DNA of 6,803 nucleotides from JAGLHV01 sp023132075 [NCBI: bacterium] (GTDB lineage: Bacteria > CBDUZB01 > JAGLHV01). Position 1 is the stretch's first letter. Each line of letters begins with the position of its first letter. The stretch spans positions 1 through 6,803 of the forward strand of contig JAGLYT010000087.1 in assembly GCA_023132075.1 (NCBI GenBank). The letters run 5' to 3'. The notes under the pieces were generated by a model. That model was not told the origin of the DNA. It saw nothing but the letters and a program-made list of their open reading frames with translations, and searched no databases. Positions 1 to 6,803 of this stretch are shown here, one piece after another. The position numbers were made by a program, and so were the translations under genes.

Positions 1-2676
1 GACTTTGATGGAGACCAGATGGCAGTACATGTTCCCTTATCCCTGGAAGCGCAAATGGAAGCAAGGGTTTTAATGCTGGCCAGTAATAATATTTTATCAC
101 CTTCTAACGGAAAGTCCATTGTAACACCTTCTCAGGATATGGTATTAGGATGTTGTTATTTAACCAAAGAAAAGAAGGGTGATTTAGGAAACGGTAAAGT
201 ATTTGCTTGTAATGGAGAAGCGTTAAGTGCTTACGACAATAAAAGATTAAGCTTGCATGCTAAAATAAAAGTCAGGATTTCATCGGGTGAACTAATAGAG
301 ACTACTGTGGGCCGGATTATTTTTAATGAAATTGTTCCCCCCGAAATGGGATTTGTAAATAGAACCGTTAAGAAAAAAGATTTAGGCCGATTGGTAGAAC
401 TTTGTTTTAAAAAGTTGGGCACGTATAAAACGACCTTGTTGTTGGATAATATAAAAAAGTTGGGTTATAAATATGCGACATTGGCGGGGGTATCGATTTC
501 TTTAAGAGATATGAAAACGCCTAAGGCTAAAAACGAAATGATTAATGTGGCAAAAAAAGAAGTAAAAGAAATTGAAATGCAATATAAAAGGGGATTTATT
601 ACCGATACGGAACGATATAACAAGGTAATTGATATTTGGACTCATGTTACCGATAAAATTTCTAATAGTATGTTTGACGGTTTGAGAGAAGAAGAGGAAG
701 AAAATTATCATCCTGATTTACCCAAGTTTAATCCTATTTATATGATGGCTGATTCAGGAGCGAGAGGAAGCAGGCAGCAGATTAGACAACTAGCCGGTAT
801 GAGGGGGTTAATGGCGAAACCTCAGAAGAAAATTACCGGACAGATAGGAGAGATTATCGAATCACCTATTGTGGCTAATTTTAGAGAAGGATTAACGGTT
901 TTGGAATACTTTATTTCTACTCATGGGGGAAGGAAAGGGTTGGCTGATACGGCTTTAAAAACAGCAGATGCGGGTTATTTAACCCGGAGATTGGTAGATG
1001 TTGCTCATGATGTAGTAGTAAATACATATGATTGTGGAACGATAAACGGGATAAAAGTGGGGGCTTTACAGGAAGGTGATGAAGTAGTAGAGTCTTTATT
1101 GGAACGGGTAGTAGGCAGAGTAAGTTTGGATAATGTAGTAAATCTTTTAACAGATGAAGTAATTATTACCGTTGGTGAACTGATTAGTGAAGAAAAAGCC
1201 AGGGAAATTGAAAAAGCCGGCATTGAGAAAATAAGAATTCGTTCTGTTTTAACCTGTGAAGCGAAACAAGGTGTTTGTGCTAAATGTTATGGACTAAATT
1301 TGGCGACGGGAAAGGAAGTAGGAATAGGGGAAGCTGTGGGAATTATTGCGGCCCAATCTATCGGAGAGCCGGGAACTCAGCTTACTTTGAGAACTTTTCA
1401 TATAGGGGGAACGGCCAGTCGGGTTATTTTGCGTTCTTCCGTGCAAGCTAAGAAAGAAGGAAAACTAAAGTTTTCTAATATTAAAAGTATAAAGGACAAA
1501 GAAGGGCAATGGGTTGTAGTTAGTCGAAATGGCGAAATAATTATTAGAGAGTCCGGCAGCAGTAAGGAGAAAGAACATTACTATGTTCCTTATGGAGCAA
1601 AATTAAAAGTTCGGGAAGGGAAACAAGTTAAAAAAGGAGAGTTGATTGCAGAATGGGATCCCTATAGTTTACCTATTGTTTCCGAATTTAATGGAAAAAT
1701 AAAACTAGTGGATATTGAAGAAGGAATAACTGTTCACAAAGAGATAAATAGAATTACTGGTTTGGAAGAAAGAGTAATTATTAGTTATAAAACGGAAAAA
1801 CTTCAGCCTCGAATTGCTATTGTGGATAAGAAAAAGAAAGAGTTGATTTCTTATCCGTTACCGGTAGATACTCATATTGATGCCTATGGTGGAAGTGAGG
1901 TATTTCCCGGAGATGTTTTAGCAAAGATTCCACAGGAAGTCTCAAAAACCAGAGATATTACCGGGGGGTTACCCCGGGTAGCTGAATTATTTGAAGCACG
2001 TAAACCTAAAAATTGTGCACTTATTTCTGAGATTGACGGCAGGGTACGGTTAGGGACGACTACTAAGGGGGTAATGAAAATAGTAGTTGAAAATCAATCG
2101 GGGATGACACGTGAATACATTGTTCCTCACGGCAAACATCTGGTAATTTATGAAGGGGATCAGGTAAGAGTGGGAGAACCTTTGACTGACGGGTCTATAA
2201 ATCCCCATGATATATTGAGGGTAAAGGGAGACAAGGAAGTTCAGGAATATTTAGTTAATGAAATACAAGAGGTTTATCGCCTGCAGGGGGTAATTATCAA
2301 CGATAAACACATTGAGGCAATTGTACGACAAATGTTACTTAATGTGAGAATTGAAAAAAGTGGGGACACCGAATTATTAGCAGGTGAAACAGTAAATAAA
2401 TTTAAGTTTCAGGAAGAGAATAAAAGAGTAGAAAAAAAACAAGGGGAATCGGCTGTGGCGTATCCTATACTTTTGGGGATAACGAAAGCTTCTTTATCCA
2501 GTGAAAGTTTTATTTCTGCTGCTTCTTTTCAGGAGACTACCCGGGTTTTAACCGAAGCCGCCGTGCAGGGACAAAAAGATACTTTGAAGGGTTTAAAGGA
2601 AAATATTATTATCGGGCATCTTATTCCTGCCGGTACAGGTATATTGGCGAGAAAGAACGGTTTAAAAGATAGATAA
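1..2676 (+). CDS. rpoC: RNA polymerase beta' subunit, C-terminal two thirds (5'-truncated)
   Basis: Largest subunit of RNA polymerase, carrying the active site. The frame is open from base 1, so the gene starts upstream; the first ATG in the window (19) is an internal Met, not the start. The 891 visible residues begin with Asp-Phe-Asp-Gly-Asp, the Mg-binding triad (E. coli D460/D462/D464), so roughly 460 residues are missing by comparison. Further on come the F-loop region (about 245-300), the bridge helix (about 308-340), and the Zn site Cys345, 419, 426 and 429, with the same spacing as E. coli C814/888/895/898. The trigger loop (about 440-470) holds [11 protein letters not shown]. An SI3-like insertion occupies about 474-648, before [16 protein letters not shown]. 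The conserved end RLQG...LLGITKAS...ETTRVLTEA...LIPAGTG is present, but only 11 residues follow it, a short tail. The frame is intact and rpsL follows after 13 bp, suggesting co-transcription. Identification is certain. Confidence 0.98.
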   Translation, partial: DFDGDQMAVHVPLSLEAQMEARVLMLASNNILSPSNGKSIVTPSQDMVLGCCYLTKEKKGDLGNGKVFACNGEALSAYDNKRLSLHAKIKVRISSGELIETTVGRIIFNEIVPPEMGFVNRTVKKKDLGRLVELCFKKLGTYKTTLLLDNIKKLGYKYATLAGVSISLRDMKTPKAKNEMINVAKKEVKEIEMQYKRGFITDTERYNKVIDIWTHVTDKISNSMFDGLREEEEENYHPDLPKFNPIYMMADSGARGSRQQIRQLAGMRGLMAKPQKKITGQIGEIIESPIVANFREGLTVLEYFISTHGGRKGLADTALKTADAGYLTRRLVDVAHDVVVNTYDCGTINGIKVGALQEGDEVVESLLERVVGRVSLDNVVNLLTDEVIITVGELISEEKAREIEKAGIEKIRIRSVLTCEAKQGVCAKCYGLNLATGKEVGIGEAVGIIAAQSIGEPGTQLTLRTFHIGGTASRVILRSSVQAKKEGKLKFSNIKSIKDKEGQWVVVSRNGEIIIRESGSSKEKEHYYVPYGAKLKVREGKQVKKGELIAEWDPYSLPIVSEFNGKIKLVDIEEGITVHKEINRITGLEERVIISYKTEKLQPRIAIVDKKKKELISYPLPVDTHIDAYGGSEVFPGDVLAKIPQEVSKTRDITGGLPRVAELFEARKPKNCALISEIDGRVRLGTTTKGVMKIVVENQSGMTREYIVPHGKHLVIYEGDQVRVGEPLTDGSINPHDILRVKGDKEVQEYLVNEIQEVYRLQGVIINDKHIEAIVRQMLLNVRIEKSGDTELLAGETVNKFKFQEENKRVEKKQGESAVAYPILLGITKASLSSESFISAASFQETTRVLTEAAVQGQKDTLKGLKENIIIGHLIPAGTGILARKNGLKDR
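1420..1944 (+). other. SI3-like lineage-specific insertion in the beta' trigger loop
   Basis: Codons 474-648 of the visible rpoC frame lie between the first trigger-loop half (ending [10 protein letters not shown]) and the second (starting [12 protein letters not shown]). This is where E. coli beta' has its roughly 188-residue SI3 insertion, and where Bacillus-type subunits have almost nothing. The segment is about 175 residues and keeps SI3-like landmarks from E. coli recalled from memory: VPYGA, a WDP motif followed by PIVSE, an RITGL stretch, PRIAIVD and a [13 protein letters not shown] end. Such insertions are built of sandwich-barrel hybrid motifs; that fold is inferred here, not seen. 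The insertion is a useful marker against a Gram-positive origin. Confidence 0.8.
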
Positions 2677-2681
2677 AGGAG
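2675..2681 (+). promoter_or_regulatory. Ribosome binding site of rpsL, overlapping the rpoC stop
   Basis: AAAGGAG lies 8 bases before the rpsL ATG. Its first two bases are the last two of the rpoC TAA stop codon, so a ribosome terminating on rpoC sits over the rpsL initiation site. This arrangement favours coupled translation. Confidence 0.75.
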
Positions 2682-2689
2682 AAGACATT

Positions 2690-3076
2690 ATGCCGACAAT
2701 TAATCAATTGGTTTCAAAGGGAAGAAAGAAGATGAAGAAAAAAGAAAGAACCCCTGCTTTGTCTAATTCACCTCAAAGGAGGGGTGTGTGCATAAGGGTT
2801 TATACTACTACCCCTAAAAAACCAAATTCAGCATTGCGTAAAGTAGCACGGGTAAAGTTGACTAGTGGAGTGGAAGTGACTGCTTATATTCCGGGTATTG
2901 GGCATAATTTACAAGAACATTCTATTGTAATGATTAGGGGTGGAAGGGTTAAGGATTTGCCGGGAGTGCGTTATCATATTGTAAGAGGAGTGATGGATAC
3001 TATCGGGGTAGCAGACCGAAAACAATCTCGGTCTAAATATGGAGCTAAGGCTCCTAAGGGAAAAGGTTCCAAATAA
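2690..3076 (+). CDS. rpsL: 30S ribosomal protein S12
   Basis: S12 sits at the decoding centre of the 30S subunit and contributes to tRNA selection accuracy. The 128-residue protein starts MPTINQLV, the universal S12 start, so the ATG is firm. It contains [15 protein letters not shown] (about 41-55), the GHNLQEHS loop (about 71-78) and [10 protein letters not shown] (87-96), and ends in the usual [11 protein letters not shown] plus a short basic tail. Lys43, Lys44 and Lys88 are present; substitutions at such lysines are classic streptomycin-resistance changes, so the S12 loops look wild type. Asp89 matches the residue that RimO methylthiolates in other bacteria; whether it is modified here is unknown. 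The residue before GHNLQEHS is Ile where many S12 proteins have Glu. Isoleucine codons are mostly ATT (6 of 8), unlike tuf. It lies 13 bp after rpoC and 50 bp before rpsG. Confidence 0.98.
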   Translation: MPTINQLVSKGRKKMKKKERTPALSNSPQRRGVCIRVYTTTPKKPNSALRKVARVKLTSGVEVTAYIPGIGHNLQEHSIVMIRGGRVKDLPGVRYHIVRGVMDTIGVADRKQSRSKYGAKAPKGKGSK

Positions 3077-3126
3077 CGTGTGTTTAAGAAACAAATTTTT
3101 GGTTGTAAACGGTAAGGGAGGAAAAA
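3077..3126 (+). other. rpsL-rpsG spacer with a weak imperfect hairpin
   Basis: In this 50-bp spacer GTTT (3082-3085) can pair with AAAC (3107-3110), and ACAA (3091-3094) with TTGT (3103-3106). The inner loop is 8 bases and the left arm has a 5-base bulge. The structure ends four bases before the rpsG Shine-Dalgarno core. In E. coli the rpsL-rpsG intercistronic region is where S7 binds to repress translation. The position matches, but the stem is short and AU-rich, and no sequence similarity to the E. coli site is claimed. Confidence 0.25.
3116..3121 (+). promoter_or_regulatory. Ribosome binding site that fixes the GTG start of rpsG
   Basis: GGGAGG, within AAGGGAGG, lies 5 bases before GTG at 3127. 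The first in-frame ATG is codon 9, whose upstream region is A-rich coding sequence without a comparable motif. The Shine-Dalgarno match therefore selects the GTG. Confidence 0.75.
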
Positions 3127-3603
3127 GTGTCTAGAAAAGCAAAAAAAACAATGGTAAAAAGAGAGACGGTTCCGGATTATAAATATAATAGTTTAATGGT
3201 GAGTCACTTCATTAAAAACATAATGAAATCAGGAAAAAAAAGTGTGGCTGATACAATATTTTATAAGGCTATGGATGCTATTAAAGAAAAAACAAAAGAG
3301 GACCCGATGCAGATTTTGGGGCGTGCTATGGAAAATGTAAAGCCCCTCCTGGAAGTGAAGTCCCGCAGAGTGGGGGGAGCTACATACCAGGTACCGATAG
3401 AAGTAAGTCCCCGTCGTTCCGTTTCTATAGCTATACGATGGATTACTAATTATGCATTGGCGCGAACGGGAAAATCTTTTGCGGAAAGATTAGCGGAAGA
3501 ATTGATTGAGGCTGCCCGCAATCAGGGTGCGGCAGTGAAAAAGAAAGAGGATACGCATAAAATGGCGGAAGCTAATAAAGCTTTTGCTCACTATCGATGG
3601 TAA
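3127..3603 (+). CDS. rpsG: 30S ribosomal protein S7, GTG start
   Basis: S7 is a primary 16S rRNA-binding protein that nucleates assembly of the 30S head and lines the E site. The 158-residue product reads MSRKAKK at its start and has the family signatures GKKSVA, ENVKPLLEVKSRRVGGATYQVPIEV (about residues 66-90) and GAAVKKKEDTHKMAEANKAFAHYRW at the C-terminus. The length fits the short S7 form that ends at HYRW (about 156 residues), as opposed to the longer E. coli K-12 form. The GTG start is supported by a strong Shine-Dalgarno sequence 5 bases upstream and by the usual basic N-terminus; starting at the ATG of codon 9 would remove that arm. S7 is the translational repressor of the str operon in E. 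coli; whether it is here is not shown. Confidence 0.97.
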   Translation: MSRKAKKTMVKRETVPDYKYNSLMVSHFIKNIMKSGKKSVADTIFYKAMDAIKEKTKEDPMQILGRAMENVKPLLEVKSRRVGGATYQVPIEVSPRRSVSIAIRWITNYALARTGKSFAERLAEELIEAARNQGAAVKKKEDTHKMAEANKAFAHYRW

Positions 3604-3611
3604 ATAGGATT

Positions 3612-3641
3612 TTTAAATCGGAATTTAGATCAGGATATAAT
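3612..3641 (+). promoter_or_regulatory. Possible internal promoter before fusA
   Basis: A perfect TATAAT (3636-3641) lies in the rpsG-fusA spacer, with TTTAAA (3612-3617, 4 of 6 matches to TTGACA) 18 bases upstream. There is no TG extension. Initiation would fall near 3648, inside the fusA Shine-Dalgarno region, leaving a leader of only about 14 bases. The spacer is AT-rich, so a chance match is quite possible. Confidence 0.22.
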
Positions 3642-3644
3642 TAC

Positions 3645-3651
3645 AAAGGGG
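3645..3651 (+). promoter_or_regulatory. Ribosome binding site of fusA, weak form
   Basis: AAAGGGG is followed by T6 and A4, and lies 10 bases before the fusA ATG at 3662. It pairs less well with the anti-Shine-Dalgarno sequence than the AAAGGAGGT before tuf. It is the only purine motif at the right distance. Confidence 0.55.
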
Positions 3652-3661
3652 TTTTTTAAAA

Positions 3662-5752
3662 ATGGGAAGAGCGGTAGAATTAGAAAAAACGAGAAATATA
3701 GGGATTATTGCTCACATTGATGCCGGGAAAACTACGACTTCAGAGCGGATCCTTTATTATACGGGTAAGATATATAAAATAGGTGAAGTTCACGATGGTA
3801 ATGCTACTATGGATTGGATGGAGCAGGAACAGGAGCGGGGAATAACGATAACTTCTGCTGCTACAACCTGCCAATGGAAAGATTGGTGGATTAACATTAT
3901 TGATACCCCCGGACATATAGATTTTACGGCTGAGGTAGAAAGGTCTCTAAGGGTATTAGATGGGGCGGTAGTGATATTTTGTGCCGTTGGCGGTGTTGAG
4001 CCGCAGTCGGAAACGGTATGGCATCAGGCGGATAAATATGGTGTTCCGCGAATGATTTTTGTAAATAAAATGGATAGAGTGGGTGCGGATTTTTTTGGTG
4101 TGGTGGAACAAATGAAAGAGCGGTTATCCAATAGTGTGGTACCGATTCAGTTGCCGTTAGGAAAAGAGGAAAATTTTTCCGGGGTAATTGATTTAATAAG
4201 AATGAAAGCACGTGTTTATGAGGGAGAGGATTTTGGGGTTACTTTTAAAACAACGGATATTCCTGAGGAGTATGCAAAAATCAGTAAAGAATATCATGAC
4301 AAGCTTGTTGAGGCGATTTCTGATGTTGATGATGATGTATTGGAGAAATATTTGGAAGGCAAACAAATAACTGAGGAAGATTTAATTTGGGGGATTAGAA
4401 AAGCAACGCTTAGTTATAAAATAGTTCCGGTTTTATGCGGATCTGCTTTTAAAAATAAAGGGATACAATTTTTATTAGATGATATCGGTAATTTCCTTCC
4501 TTCACCGGTGGATGTTCCTTCAGTTAAAGGGGTTAATCCTGATACAGAAAAGGAAGAGAAAAGGTTAGTAAGAGATGATGCGCCTTTTTCCGGGGTGGTT
4601 TTTAAAATTATGAGTGACGTGTATGTAGGACGGCTTTCTTTTTTGAGAGTTTATTCGGGAGTTATAAAAAGAGGGGAGACAGTATATAATGTTTCCCGGG
4701 GGAAAAAGGAAAGAATAACTAAAATTCTTCGTATGCATGCTAACCGTAGAGAGAATATAGAAGAGGCATATGCCGGAGATATTATAGCTGTGGTAGGGTT
4801 GAAGGATACTGTTACCGGGAATACTTTATGTGATGAGAAGGTTCCTATTGTTTTTGGTTTGATTTCTTTCCCCGAACCGGTAATTTCTTTAGCCATTGAA
4901 CCTAAAACTAAAAAGGATGAGGAAAAGATGGGTTTGGCGTTACATCGTTTGGCAGAGGAGGATCCTACTTTTAAGCTTAAATATGACACAGAAACAGGAC
5001 AGACTATAATTTCAGGAATGGGAGAATTACATTTGGATGTTTTGATAAGTCGTATGGGAAGGGAGTTTGGGGTGGAAGCAAATGTAGGAAATCCCCATGT
5101 GTCTTATCGGGAAACGATTAGAAAATCAGTAAGGCAGGAAGGGAAATATATTCGTCAAAGTGGTGGCCGGGGACAGTATGGACATGTTTGGTTGGATATA
5201 GAGCCGCAGGAAAAAGGAAAAGGATTTGAGTTTGTAAACAAAATTGTAGGAGGGTCTATTCCCAGGGAATATATTTCTACAATAGAGAAAGGAATAATAA
5301 AAGAATTGGAGACAGGTTCTTTGGGGGGATATCAAGTTATAGATGTGAAGGTTGCCCTGATTGATGGGTCCTATCATGACGTTGATTCTTCGGATATAGC
5401 GTACAATGTAGCAGCTTCTTTAGCAATACGGGATGGAGTTAAAAGAGCTGATCCCGTTCTTCTGGAACCTATTATGAAAATAGAGGTTATAACGGTTAAA
5501 GAATATATGGGTGATGTGATAGGAGATTTGAGTTCAAGAAGAGGCAAAGTGGAAGACATTAATGAAAGAGGAAAAACCCATATCATAAAGGGAAGTGTTC
5601 CTTTATCTGAAATGTTCGGATATGCAACCGGTTTGAGGTCGCTTACCCAGGGAAGAGCTACTTATTCAATGGAACCTTTATGTTATAAAGAGGTTCCGGG
5701 AGATATTGCTAAAAAGCTGGTAGGTGAACTGGAATTAGTTTCAAAAAAATAA
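3662..5752 (+). CDS. fusA: Translation elongation factor G
   Basis: EF-G is the GTPase that drives tRNA-mRNA translocation and, with RRF, splits post-termination ribosomes in the cytosol. The 696-residue protein is close to the usual length (704 in E. coli) and starts with the family pattern [11 protein letters not shown], supporting this ATG. The GTPase motifs are intact: P-loop AHIDAGKT (17-24), RGITIT in switch I (59-64), DTPGH (81-85), NKMD (135-138) and GSA (260-262). Domain II begins near 300. Domain III shows [11 protein letters not shown]. Domain IV has [13 protein letters not shown] and the tip loop GSYHDVDSS, with His572 matching the conserved tip His (T. thermophilus H573). Domain V follows, with [14 protein letters not shown] and [16 protein letters not shown]. 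Ile codons are split about evenly between ATA and ATT. The gene sits between rpsG (58 bp) and tuf (33 bp), as in other str operons. Nothing suggests a specialised EF-G paralogue. Confidence 0.98.
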   Translation: MGRAVELEKTRNIGIIAHIDAGKTTTSERILYYTGKIYKIGEVHDGNATMDWMEQEQERGITITSAATTCQWKDWWINIIDTPGHIDFTAEVERSLRVLDGAVVIFCAVGGVEPQSETVWHQADKYGVPRMIFVNKMDRVGADFFGVVEQMKERLSNSVVPIQLPLGKEENFSGVIDLIRMKARVYEGEDFGVTFKTTDIPEEYAKISKEYHDKLVEAISDVDDDVLEKYLEGKQITEEDLIWGIRKATLSYKIVPVLCGSAFKNKGIQFLLDDIGNFLPSPVDVPSVKGVNPDTEKEEKRLVRDDAPFSGVVFKIMSDVYVGRLSFLRVYSGVIKRGETVYNVSRGKKERITKILRMHANRRENIEEAYAGDIIAVVGLKDTVTGNTLCDEKVPIVFGLISFPEPVISLAIEPKTKKDEEKMGLALHRLAEEDPTFKLKYDTETGQTIISGMGELHLDVLISRMGREFGVEANVGNPHVSYRETIRKSVRQEGKYIRQSGGRGQYGHVWLDIEPQEKGKGFEFVNKIVGGSIPREYISTIEKGIIKELETGSLGGYQVIDVKVALIDGSYHDVDSSDIAYNVAASLAIRDGVKRADPVLLEPIMKIEVITVKEYMGDVIGDLSSRRGKVEDINERGKTHIIKGSVPLSEMFGYATGLRSLTQGRATYSMEPLCYKEVPGDIAKKLVGELELVSKK

Positions 5753-5768
5753 TATTTATTGATTACGT

Positions 5769-5777
5769 AAAGGAGGT
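5769..5777 (+). promoter_or_regulatory. Ribosome binding site of tuf, near-perfect
   Basis: AAAGGAGGT lies 8 bases before the tuf ATG. It is the strongest Shine-Dalgarno sequence of the four in the window. This fits EF-Tu being made in excess over the other operon products. Confidence 0.85.
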
Positions 5778-5785
5778 AACAAAAG

Positions 5786-6803
5786 ATGGCAAAAGAGAAA
5801 TTCGAGAGGACGAAACCACATGTAAACATAGGGACGATAGGGCATGTAGATCACGGAAAGACGACATTAACTGCGGCGATAACCCAATGTTTATCCAAGT
5901 CAGGAAATTCACAGGCGAAAGGGGTATGGGATATAGATAATGCCCCGGAAGAAAAAGAACGGGGAGTAACGATAAATGTAGCCCATGTAGAATATGAGAC
6001 AGGGGAACGGCATTATGCGCATATAGATTGTCCCGGGCATGCGGATTATATAAAAAACATGATAACGGGTTCGGCGCAGATGGACGGGGCGATATTGGTA
6101 GTAAGTGCGACGGATGGACCGATGCCGCAGACGCGGGAGCATATACTATTGGCACGGCAGGTAGGGGTACCGTATATAGTAGTGTTTTTAAATAAAACGG
6201 ATCAGGTGGATGATGCTGAGTTATTGGACTTAGTGGAATTGGAAGTAAGGGAATTATTAAGCAAGTATGAATTTCCCGGGGATAAAGTGCCTGTAGTAAA
6301 AGGGTCGGCATTAGAGGCATTGAATTGTGGATGCGGAAAGAAGGAATGTGAAAAATGCGGGAATGTAATAAAGTTATTGGAAGAGACAGACAAATATATA
6401 CCGATCCCGAAACGCGAGGTGGAGAAGACGTTTTTAATGAGTGTGGAGGATGTATTTTCTATAACGGGAAGAGGGACAGTGGCGACAGGGCGGATAGAAC
6501 GTGGAAAGATAAAAGTCGGGGAAGCTGTAGAGATAGTGGGGATACATGAGACGAAGAAGAGTGTGGTGACCGGGGTAGAGATGTTTCGGAAGATATTGGA
6601 TGACGGGCAGGCGGGAGATAATGTAGGGTTGTTATTAAGAGGGATAGAAAAGAAAGATATAGAGCGTGGACAGGTAGTAGTGAAGCCGGGGTCAATAACA
6701 CCGCACACTAAATTCAAATGTCAGGTGTATATTTTGACCAAGGAAGAAGGAGGGAGGCACACACCGTTTTTCAAAGGGTATCGTCCGCAGTTTTATTTTC
6801 GGA
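5786..6803 (+). CDS. tuf: Translation elongation factor Tu, 3'-truncated by the window edge
   Basis: EF-Tu carries aminoacyl-tRNA to the ribosomal A site as a GTP complex. From ATG 5786 the frame is open to the edge: 339 codons plus one base, of about 400 expected. The start [20 protein letters not shown] is typical. Motifs are P-loop GHVDHGKT (19-26), RGVTIN in switch I (59-64), DCPGH (81-85, with catalytic His85), NKTD (136-139) and GSAL (173-176). Domain II begins near 216 ([17 protein letters not shown]) and domain III near 310, with [14 protein letters not shown] just before the cut. Between SALEAL and the next G-domain helix is an insert with Cys181, Cys183, Cys188 and Cys191 where E. 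coli has none. The usual K-P-F-L-x-P reads K-T-F-L-M-S (214-219). Codon use differs from its neighbours: 22 of 24 Ile codons are ATA, GTT is absent, and Gly is nearly always GGG or GGA. Confidence 0.98.
   Translation, partial: MAKEKFERTKPHVNIGTIGHVDHGKTTLTAAITQCLSKSGNSQAKGVWDIDNAPEEKERGVTINVAHVEYETGERHYAHIDCPGHADYIKNMITGSAQMDGAILVVSATDGPMPQTREHILLARQVGVPYIVVFLNKTDQVDDAELLDLVELEVRELLSKYEFPGDKVPVVKGSALEALNCGCGKKECEKCGNVIKLLEETDKYIPIPKREVEKTFLMSVEDVFSITGRGTVATGRIERGKIKVGEAVEIVGIHETKKSVVTGVEMFRKILDDGQAGDNVGLLLRGIEKKDIERGQVVVKPGSITPHTKFKCQVYILTKEEGGRHTPFFKGYRPQFYFR
6326..6361 (+). other. Four-cysteine insert in the EF-Tu G domain
   Basis: Residues 181-192 read [12 protein letters not shown], a CxC-x4-C-xx-C pattern. 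It directly follows the G5 motif (GSALEAL), where E. coli EF-Tu has GDAEWEAKI and no Cys. Four closely spaced cysteines could bind a metal such as Zn or respond to redox state; neither can be shown from sequence. I recall similar cysteine-rich inserts in EF-Tu of some uncultured lineages, but cannot check this here. Confidence 0.6.

Noticed and set aside
19-21. ATG at 19 as the start of the first gene
   Set aside because: The frame is open to base 1 and the codons before it encode the catalytic DFDGD of beta', so this Met is internal.
3645-3661. GGGG followed by T6 as a possible terminator before fusA
   Set aside because: No C-rich arm upstream can pair with the G run, so there is no stem. 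The motif serves as the fusA ribosome binding site.
3924-4211. 95-residue minus-strand reading frame inside fusA
   Set aside because: It is antisense to the GTPase domain of EF-G, and its His/Pro/Phe-rich translation matches no known family. It is treated as a shadow.
5725-5753. Possible promoter for tuf: TGAACT, 17-bp spacer, AATAAT
   Set aside because: The -35 matches only 3 of 6 and the -10 lies in an A-run at the fusA stop codon. This is too weak in AT-rich sequence to list.
6355-6549. 64-residue plus-strand reading frame inside tuf
   Set aside because: It is an out-of-frame reading of EF-Tu coding sequence, with no spacer and no separate coding signal.
5763-6717. Two long overlapping minus-strand reading frames (5763-6320 and 6202-6717) that together mirror most of tuf
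   Set aside because: They are antisense to a certain EF-Tu gene. Their length follows from its codon choice, which rarely places stop complements on the opposite strand. Their translations are low-complexity (rich in Leu, Ser, Pro and Ile) with no recognisable domain.

Overview
The window is a conserved housekeeping block: the 3' part of rpoC followed by the str operon, in the order rpoC-rpsL-rpsG-fusA-tuf, all on the + strand. rpoC is cut by the left edge exactly at the catalytic Asp triad, and tuf is cut by the right edge after 339 codons. The three genes between them are complete. Spacers are 13, 50, 58 and 33 bp, and every start has a Shine-Dalgarno-like sequence. There is no RNA gene, mobile element, CRISPR array, convincing terminator or minus-strand gene.

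The organism looks like an AT-rich, diderm-type bacterium. The beta' subunit carries a long (about 175-residue) insertion in the trigger loop, alignable in outline with the E. coli SI3 insertion, which Firmicutes lack. Its F-loop region is about seven residues longer than in E. coli. EF-Tu has a four-cysteine insert in its G domain. From memory of related proteins, the beta' features suggest an uncultured lineage near the PVC/Omnitrophota or deltaproteobacterial groups. This is a weak inference that only a phylogeny could settle.

Functionally the block joins transcription (RNA polymerase beta') to translation: decoding-centre protein S12, 30S head protein S7, the translocase EF-G and the aminoacyl-tRNA carrier EF-Tu. 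The tight spacing suggests read-through from rpoC into the ribosomal genes. A TATAAT box before fusA and a weak hairpin before rpsG are the only candidate internal regulatory signals.

I found no undescribed system. The points most worth a second look are the sharply different codon choice of tuf (22 of 24 Ile codons are ATA, with no GTT), the CxC-x4-C-xx-C insert and lost prolines in EF-Tu, and several substitutions at well-conserved RNA polymerase positions.
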